Below are positions 8,261 to 11,948 of a stretch of DNA of 11,948 nucleotides, piece after piece. Under the pieces are notes generated by a model. It was not told the origin of the DNA. It ran no database searches and saw nothing but the letters and a program-made list of their open reading frames with translations. Made by a program: the position numbers and the translations under genes. Numbering within the stretch: the first letter of the stretch is position 1; the number at the start of each line of letters is the position of its first letter. The stretch comes from JANXZO01 sp964355115. Lineage in GTDB: Bacteria; Bacteroidota; Bacteroidia; Bacteroidales; FEN-979. The stretch spans positions 1-11,948 of the forward strand of contig CAYHCQ010000107.1 of the NCBI GenBank assembly GCA_964355115.1, written 5' to 3'.

Positions 8261-8333
8261 AGCGGCAAATGGGGATCGAACCCACGACCCTCAGCTTGGG
8301 AAGCTGATGCTCTACCATCTGAGCTACTGCCGC
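8261..8333 (-). tRNA. tRNA-Gly (anticodon CCC)
   Basis: Read on the minus strand, the sequence folds into a full cloverleaf. The acceptor stem is GCGGCAG with TTGCCGC (one G-U pair), the D arm GCTC/GAGC, the anticodon arm TCAGC/GCTGA with loop TTCCCAA, and the T arm GTGGG/CCCAT with loop TTCGATC. The anticodon CCC (complement at 8298-8300) reads the glycine codon GGG. The discriminator is U (8261), as in bacterial glycine tRNAs. The variable loop has 5 nt. CCA is not encoded, so it would be added after transcription. It follows the glycogen-binding protein gene by 36 nt and precedes the lipoprotein gene by 14 nt, all on one strand. Confidence 0.97.
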
Positions 8334-8343
8334 GAAACAGGTG

Positions 8344-8351
8344 CAAATTTA
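8344..8351 (-). promoter_or_regulatory. Bacteroidota -7 promoter element for tRNA-Gly
   Basis: On the minus strand the octamer TAAATTTG matches the TAnnTTTG -7 consensus exactly and ends 10 nt before the tRNA 5' end, giving a very short leader. The nearest TTG for a -33 element (8378-8380) is 26 nt further upstream, longer than the usual spacing, so the upstream element is weak or absent. The AT-rich stretch 8347-8372 separates the stop of the glycogen-binding protein gene from the tRNA; it has an imperfect A/T hairpin (AATAAAC with GTTTTTATT) that might also act as a weak terminator. Confidence 0.55.
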
Positions 8352-8369
8352 ATAAAAACTTCCGGTTTA

Positions 8370-9815
8370 TTAAGGTTCAACCCAGATTACTGAATTGCCG
8401 GTACCATATTCATTCTCCTCCCAGAGTTCGTTTCCGGGATCAATGATCCACTTTCCATCCACCACAAATTTGTAAATGTATTTCCCGGGTTTGAGGCGGA
8501 CAGGGAAAATCCATTTAAAATCCTTGCGACTCATCAGGTAGTTCTGGCTGTTCCAACCATTGAAATTTCCTGCAACCGCAACCTTTTTAGCATCTGAATA
8601 GCCATCCAGGGTGAAGATATAGTTTGGCTGAAATACAAGTACCGAGTTGGCCATATCTCCCGGGCCGGTCTTTAACGGGTTCGACGGGTCGGTGATCCAC
8701 TCCCCGTCAACAACAAACTTATATTCATACATCCCGGGAGTCATCGCGTATGGCAGCTTCCATCCTCCTCTGGTCTTTTCCATTAACAATTCAGATCTGT
8801 TCCAGCCGTTAAAGTTTCCGGCCAGGGCTACACGCTGGGCATCCGGATACCCTTTTAAGGTAAAAATCATGGTATCGCCAATGCCGATATAGGAGTTGAC
8901 ATTTCCATTTCCGTCGGGGCGGCTAACTTTGCCTGCCGGATCCAGAATCCAGTTGCCATCGACCAGGAATTTATAGGCGTGGGTTCCTTCCCTCAGGTAT
9001 AACTGAATAATCCAGGTATTACCGGTTTTCACCATTTTTAACTCATCCTCCTTCCAGTCATTGAAACTGCCGGCCACTGCCACGCTGCGGGCGCTGTTCA
9101 TGCCGGCCAGCCTGAACCAGTGGTTGTAACAAAATACCACCGAGTTGTAGCCACCATTCAGGTCGTCCTCCCGCTGCCGGTTAAAGGGGTCCGGAGTCCA
9201 CCGTCCATCGGCAATATATTTATACTGGTATTTCCCGGGCTCAAGCCTCAGCTGATATATCCATCCCGAATCGGTACGGTGCATCGGCATGTTCATCGTG
9301 CTCCAGTTGTTAAAGGTCCCCGACAATATCACCTGATTTGCATTGAGATGACCGGGCAGGTAAAATTTCGCCTTGCCACCTGCGTATTGAAATACATTAA
9401 ACCGGGTGAATTTATTTATGCCAAAGGGAACCGATTCACGAATTGCTTCCATGGTGATGCCAGCCGTTTGGTCGTCGATCATGATCACATCCGAACTGCT
9501 TTTGGCAGAAGTTGTATCCCCGGTGAGTGATTTCGATAACTCCACGATCCTGGCCGAGGTTTTCCTGACCTTCCATGCAACACCTTTAACGGTAACTTCT
9601 GATTTTCCGGCCCACACCCCGGCCATCACAGCGCTGTCGAGGTCGAACAGCTGTGAAACCTCCTTTTTCTGAGCAGCGGTCCATTGGAGGTCGAGGGTAA
9701 ATACAAGCCGTCCCTCCTCAACATGGCAGGCATCCCTGGGATTCACCTGGGCCAATCCTGGCATAGCAAATAAGATCATACCCACGATCGCCAATATTTT
9801 ACCTGTCCTGCTCAC
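8370..9815 (-). CDS. Exported protein with four tandem glycogen-binding (CBM48/AMPK-beta-like) domains
   Basis: The protein has 481 residues from a GTG start. Residues 1-22 are a signal peptide (MSRTGK, hydrophobic core, cleavage likely at GLA/Q23). Residues 23-145 match no domain I recognise. Four glycogen-binding-type beta domains follow at about 150-228, 232-310, 317-394 and 400-479. Each has GxFN.W (TFNNW, SFNDW, NFNGW, NFNGW), YK[FY]..DG.W followed by DP, and a closing N-S. By alignment to AMPK-beta, all four keep the sugar-contacting Trp, Lys, Trp and Asn (W100, K126, W133 and N150 in rat beta1). No catalytic domain is present, so it probably binds alpha-glucans in the periplasm or at the cell surface; the substrate is inferred from fold. 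The start overlaps the stop of the protease gene by 4 nt (GTGA) and has an AAAAAAGGAG ribosome site, so translation is probably coupled. There is no lipobox, anchor or type IX secretion tail. Confidence 0.92.
   Translation of the reverse strand: MSRTGKILAIVGMILFAMPGLAQVNPRDACHVEEGRLVFTLDLQWTAAQKKEVSQLFDLDSAVMAGVWAGKSEVTVKGVAWKVRKTSARIVELSKSLTGDTTSAKSSSDVIMIDDQTAGITMEAIRESVPFGINKFTRFNVFQYAGGKAKFYLPGHLNANQVILSGTFNNWSTMNMPMHRTDSGWIYQLRLEPGKYQYKYIADGRWTPDPFNRQREDDLNGGYNSVVFCYNHWFRLAGMNSARSVAVAGSFNDWKEDELKMVKTGNTWIIQLYLREGTHAYKFLVDGNWILDPAGKVSRPDGNGNVNSYIGIGDTMIFTLKGYPDAQRVALAGNFNGWNRSELLMEKTRGGWKLPYAMTPGMYEYKFVVDGEWITDPSNPLKTGPGDMANSVLVFQPNYIFTLDGYSDAKKVAVAGNFNGWNSQNYLMSRKDFKWIFPVRLKPGKYIYKFVVDGKWIIDPGNELWEENEYGTGNSVIWVEP
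8379..9368 (-). repeat. Four diverged ~240-bp repeats encoding the glycogen-binding domains
   Basis: The four domain-coding units lie at about 9368-9132, 9122-8886, 8867-8634 and 8618-8379, in transcription order, joined by linkers of only 3-6 residues. At protein level units 3 and 4 are most alike (VALAGNFNGW and VAVAGNFNGW; YEYKFVVDGEWITDP and YIYKFVVDGKWIIDP). Unit 1 is the most diverged (YKYIADGRW) and carries a longer acidic turn before its final strand; unit 2 has an irregular LREGTHAYKF turn. At DNA level the units have drifted, so this is an old internal duplication rather than a recent tandem expansion. Confidence 0.85.
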
Positions 9816-10840
9816 AGCGCTCCTTTTTTGGCAAACGAAACCCCTATCTCTTTCCTGACCATATTGATGGAAATTTCTCCCTGGCTGAAAAAGTCATAAC
9901 CCAGCATTCCATCGATGGGCATGCCATAACTCTCCGACATACACTCCAAATTGGTAATAATCGTCTGCATGTTGCTAATCGCCCGGTCGCCCATCATAAA
10001 ATCATTCATCACACCATAAAGCACATCAGCAGATAAACATCCTGACCCGACCAGTCCCGACCTCCTCTGGATTGAAATACTCCCCAGCGCCTTTTTTGAT
10101 GACAGGCTGTTGAGAACATTCGATTCGGCTCCTGTATCAAGACAGAAATCAAGAATTCTCCCCCCTACTTTTGCCTGAACAAACAGCACATCATGGTGCG
10201 AAACCACCTTCTGAACCAGATCAAATTTTGTCGTGCGGGCAGAACTTATCCTGTTGCCGCTTTTGTCGACCCGGTACAAACGAAGTTCATTGTGGTTCAC
10301 ATCTATAACCACCTCAAGGTTCTTAAGCATGGAGAACCCGAACAGGCCAAGGATCTTCACCCCCCGGCGGTTTTCTATATGTCCGAGATTTGTCACATCG
10401 GCTGGCATGTTGTCGTAGTTGAGGCCACCGATTTGCAGCTTTTTAACCCTGATGCGGGCAACGGGAGATGTAGCGCCGGTTATACCCCCAGCAACATCCG
10501 TTTCATCAGAGATATATTTCCGGAAGTAGGTCTTGTTGAGGACCAGGCGGGAGGATCCGGTATCAAATACAAAATTTCCAGTCTCATTGTCTATCCTGGC
10601 TTCGATGAGGAAGAGTTTGCCAACCCGCTTCAAGGGAATAGTCAGCGATTCCAGGGTCCCAAGGGGGTCGGAACCTGAGTTATTGAAAGCAAAAATGGAG
10701 ATGGTGGCAGAAATAACCGGAGCAGGTTGTGAAGGATATTCGTTTGCCAGTACGACCGGAGCGAATAATAAAACGGGTGCATTGAAGAGTGCCAATGCAA
10801 ACATCCATTTTATTGTCCCGCTCCACCAAATGGTTTTCAC
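9812..10840 (-). CDS. Exported two-lobed aspartyl protease-like protein (retropepsin-type lobes)
   Basis: The protein has 342 residues from a GTG start. Residues 1-32 form a long signal peptide (KTIWWSGTIK, hydrophobic stretch, cleavage probably at VLA/N33). There are two similar lobes, each with an aspartyl-protease active-site triad. The first, VFDTGSSRLVLN, has Asp93-Thr94-Gly95; the second, CLDTGAESNVLN, has Asp235-Thr236-Gly237. Each is followed by the hydrophobic-Gly element (ILGLFGFSML 163-172; DGMLGYDFF 310-318). A single chain could thus form a pepsin-like bilobal site. Related bacterial proteins are annotated as retropepsin-like or aspartyl protease family; substrates are unknown. 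GTG 10840 is preferred because the alternative ATG at residue 13 would remove the basic part of the signal peptide, but AAGGA lies only 1 nt before GTG, so the start is not certain. The gene begins 10 nt after the aldehyde dehydrogenase stop and ends overlapping the glycogen-binding protein gene by 4 nt. Confidence 0.88.
   Translation of the reverse strand: MKTIWWSGTIKWMFALALFNAPVLLFAPVVLANEYPSQPAPVISATISIFAFNNSGSDPLGTLESLTIPLKRVGKLFLIEARIDNETGNFVFDTGSSRLVLNKTYFRKYISDETDVAGGITGATSPVARIRVKKLQIGGLNYDNMPADVTNLGHIENRRGVKILGLFGFSMLKNLEVVIDVNHNELRLYRVDKSGNRISSARTTKFDLVQKVVSHHDVLFVQAKVGGRILDFCLDTGAESNVLNSLSSKKALGSISIQRRSGLVGSGCLSADVLYGVMNDFMMGDRAISNMQTIITNLECMSESYGMPIDGMLGYDFFSQGEISINMVRKEIGVSFAKKGAL
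9820..9829 (-). promoter_or_regulatory. Shine-Dalgarno-like site deciding the GTG start of the glycogen-binding protein
   Basis: On the minus strand AAAAAAGGAG, inside the last codons of the protease gene, ends 4 nt before GTG 9815. Such a clear purine-rich site is unusual in this window, where the + strand genes and the lipoprotein have none. It supports use of the overlapping GTG rather than the in-frame ATG at residue 13. Confidence 0.5.
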
Positions 10841-10850
10841 GTCCTTAACA

Positions 10851-11948
10851 TTATAAATTCAACAAGTTATTTTCCTGAGCCTTCGTGCATTGTTCATCAA
10901 TTTCGTCAATTGTGAGATGCATATCACAGCAAAATGCATCTCCGCGCTGATGCTCGCCGCAGAATTTTATTTTCCGGTAGGCTATTCTCTGGATGTTAAG
11001 CAGGTGCTTTACCGAAATATTATCGGTGGTGAAATTTTTCCCACCCGAACCGCAGGCAAGGGTCATCGATGGTGTTAGTCCGTTGTAAAGTCCGCCCAAA
11101 GCTCCCTGCGAGGAGGGGGTATTGACAACGATACGCCCTGCATTCAACTCATGTGCAAAGTAACGGATTTTTGCATCATCATTGGAAAAGATGCTGACAG
11201 TATGTCCTAAACCACCCTGCTGATTGATCCGCCGGCACATAGCAATCCCTTCATCGAAACTGTTTACTTCATAGAAGGCAAGTATGGGGGCAAGTATCTC
11301 CAGCGACAGCGGCCAATTGTGACCAACCTGATGTTTTTCCAGCTCTGCAATCAGCAGGTTGGTACCTTCGGGAACGGAGATACCAGACATTTCGGCAATC
11401 ACTGTTGCAGGTTTTCCGATCACCTCCGGGTTCATTGAGTTCTGTGCAGAGTTGATGGCAAATCGCCCCACCTTTTCCGTCTCCTCCGGGGTAAGAAAAT
11501 GAGCACCGGTTCTTTTGAATTCATCCCTGACCTGTTGGGCATTATATTTCGAGACGACGACTGCCTGCTCACTTGCGCAGATTGTTCCGTTATCAAAAAG
11601 CTTGGAGAGCAGTATCTGCTCAATGGCAAAGGAAACGTTTGCACTCTTGCCGATATAAACCGGTACATTTCCCGGCCCGACTCCGATTGCGGGGTTTCCA
11701 GAGTGATACGCGGCTCTCACCAGGCTTACCGATCCTGTTGCAAGCACAAGGGCGATTCGCCGGTGACTCATAAATGCGAGCACCTGGTCTCGGGTGGCCC
11801 TGGGAATCCATTGAATACAGTCGGCCGGCGCTCCGGCGCCGACGGCAGCCTCATAGCAGATCCGGGCGGCCTCAATGGTCGATTTACGTGCAGCCCCGTG
11901 TGGAAAAATGATGATGGGATTGCGCGATTTCATTGCAATAAGTATCTT
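10851..11948 (-). CDS. Acetaldehyde dehydrogenase (CoA-acetylating), AdhE N-terminal-domain type, 5' truncated by window edge
   Basis: The frame is open through the right edge (KILIA precedes Met at 11933), and KSRNPIIIFPHGAARKSTIEAA is internal family sequence, so the true start lies outside. Motifs: ATGSVSLVRAAYHSGNPAIGVGPGNVPVYI (nucleotide-binding region) and FDNGTICASEQAVVV, with the catalytic Cys (residue 119 counted from the Met at 11933). Later blocks include ALGGLYNGLTPSMTLACGSGG and NISVKHLLNIQRIAYR, typical of the aldehyde dehydrogenase half of AdhE. Known reaction: acetyl-CoA + NADH to acetaldehyde + CoA + NAD+, reversible, used in ethanol fermentation or aldehyde use (EC 1.2.1.10). 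After that block the protein ends within 40 residues, so the iron alcohol dehydrogenase half of AdhE is absent. The last part holds C325, H328, C335, C336, H339 and C349, an unusual tail. The EutE/PduP branch is an alternative, but the sequence looks closer to AdhE. Probably first visible gene of an operon with the protease gene. Confidence 0.92.
   Translation of the reverse strand, partial: KILIAMKSRNPIIIFPHGAARKSTIEAARICYEAAVGAGAPADCIQWIPRATRDQVLAFMSHRRIALVLATGSVSLVRAAYHSGNPAIGVGPGNVPVYIGKSANVSFAIEQILLSKLFDNGTICASEQAVVVSKYNAQQVRDEFKRTGAHFLTPEETEKVGRFAINSAQNSMNPEVIGKPATVIAEMSGISVPEGTNLLIAELEKHQVGHNWPLSLEILAPILAFYEVNSFDEGIAMCRRINQQGGLGHTVSIFSNDDAKIRYFAHELNAGRIVVNTPSSQGALGGLYNGLTPSMTLACGSGGKNFTTDNISVKHLLNIQRIAYRKIKFCGEHQRGDAFCCDMHLTIDEIDEQCTKAQENNLLNL
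10911..10942. repeat. Overlapping inverted repeats inside the aldehyde dehydrogenase 3' end
   Basis: Two palindromes share sequence. GAGATGCAT (10914-10922) and ATGCATCTC (10934-10942) are perfect 9-bp arms around an 11-nt spacer. In addition TGTGAGATGCATATCACA (10911-10928) is an 18-bp near-palindrome with one mismatched pair. They lie in the codons for the Cys/His-rich tail, about 70 nt upstream of the protease start. They could form an RNA hairpin or an operator, or be chance: in about 12 kb, roughly one palindrome of either strength is expected at random. Confidence 0.4.

Noticed and set aside
8247..8318. Upstream extension of the lipoprotein frame (start at 8318)
   Set aside because: The added residues are translation of the tRNA-Gly gene; starting at 8246 gives a normal lipoprotein signal peptide.
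8262..8333. tRNA gene as an integration site of a mobile element
   Set aside because: No integrase, no repeated tRNA 3' end and no foreign-looking genes are present within the window.
8137..8346. Minus-strand open frame across the tRNA (SSSDGRASASQAEGRGFDPH-like peptide)
   Set aside because: This is the well-known artefact peptide produced by translating a tRNA gene; the cloverleaf explains the sequence.
8347..8372. Imperfect A/T hairpin after the glycogen-binding gene as a firm terminator
   Set aside because: The stem is A-T only with a two-base bulge and overlaps the tRNA promoter region; too weak to list as a separate feature.
9120..9530. 136-residue plus-strand open frame opposite the glycogen-binding gene, and the 161-residue one at 10193-10678
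   Set aside because: They are antisense shadows of well-supported genes and have no recognisable domain, signal peptide or upstream site.

Overview
The window looks like a piece of a Bacteroidota (Bacteroidetes) chromosome, probably a fermentative, Bacteroidales-like lineage. The evidence is a DUF5916 outer-membrane-type protein with a CBM9-like N-terminus (a family typical of this phylum), TAnnTTTG-type promoter elements, almost no Shine-Dalgarno sequences, a long multi-REC hybrid histidine kinase, and an AdhE-type acetaldehyde dehydrogenase. Species cannot be assigned from sequence alone. Packing is very tight: no gene-free stretch exceeds about 55 bases, and no insertion sequence, phage gene, integrase or CRISPR array was seen.

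Left half, + strand. (1) The 3' end of an inositol monophosphatase family gene (1-527) overlaps by 22 nt (2) a DUF5916 protein (506-2974) with a signal peptide, CBM9-like domain and predicted outer-membrane barrel. After a short intergenic region with a candidate promoter at the start codon itself come (3) cheR (3026-3856) and, 2 nt later, (4) a 1352-residue membrane hybrid histidine kinase (3859-7917): dCache sensor, HAMP, GAF-like, heptad-repeat coiled coil, HisKA/HATPase and four receiver domains. CheR and the kinase form a signalling pair with no MCP, CheA, CheW or CheB in view.

Right half, - strand, convergent with the kinase. Read in transcription order from the right edge: an acetylating aldehyde dehydrogenase (cut by the edge, stop at 10851) with an unusual Cys/His-rich tail; 10 nt later an exported two-lobed aspartyl protease-like protein (10840-9812, GTG start); overlapping it by 4 nt (GTGA), an exported protein with an uncharacterised N-terminal region and four tandem AMPK-type glycogen-binding (CBM48-like) domains (9815-8370). 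These three look like one operon. Next come tRNA-Gly(CCC) (8333-8261) with its own -7 box and, only 14 nt beyond the tRNA, a small lipoprotein gene (8246-7932) whose stop lies 14 bases from the kinase stop.

The most noteworthy unit is the translationally coupled pair of exported aspartyl protease and four-fold glycogen-binding protein. I know of no described system with this pairing, but joint function is inference. Other points worth checking are the tRNA-lipoprotein arrangement, the CheR-kinase pair, the 21-bp repeats in the kinase coiled coil, and a palindromic cluster inside the aldehyde dehydrogenase tail.
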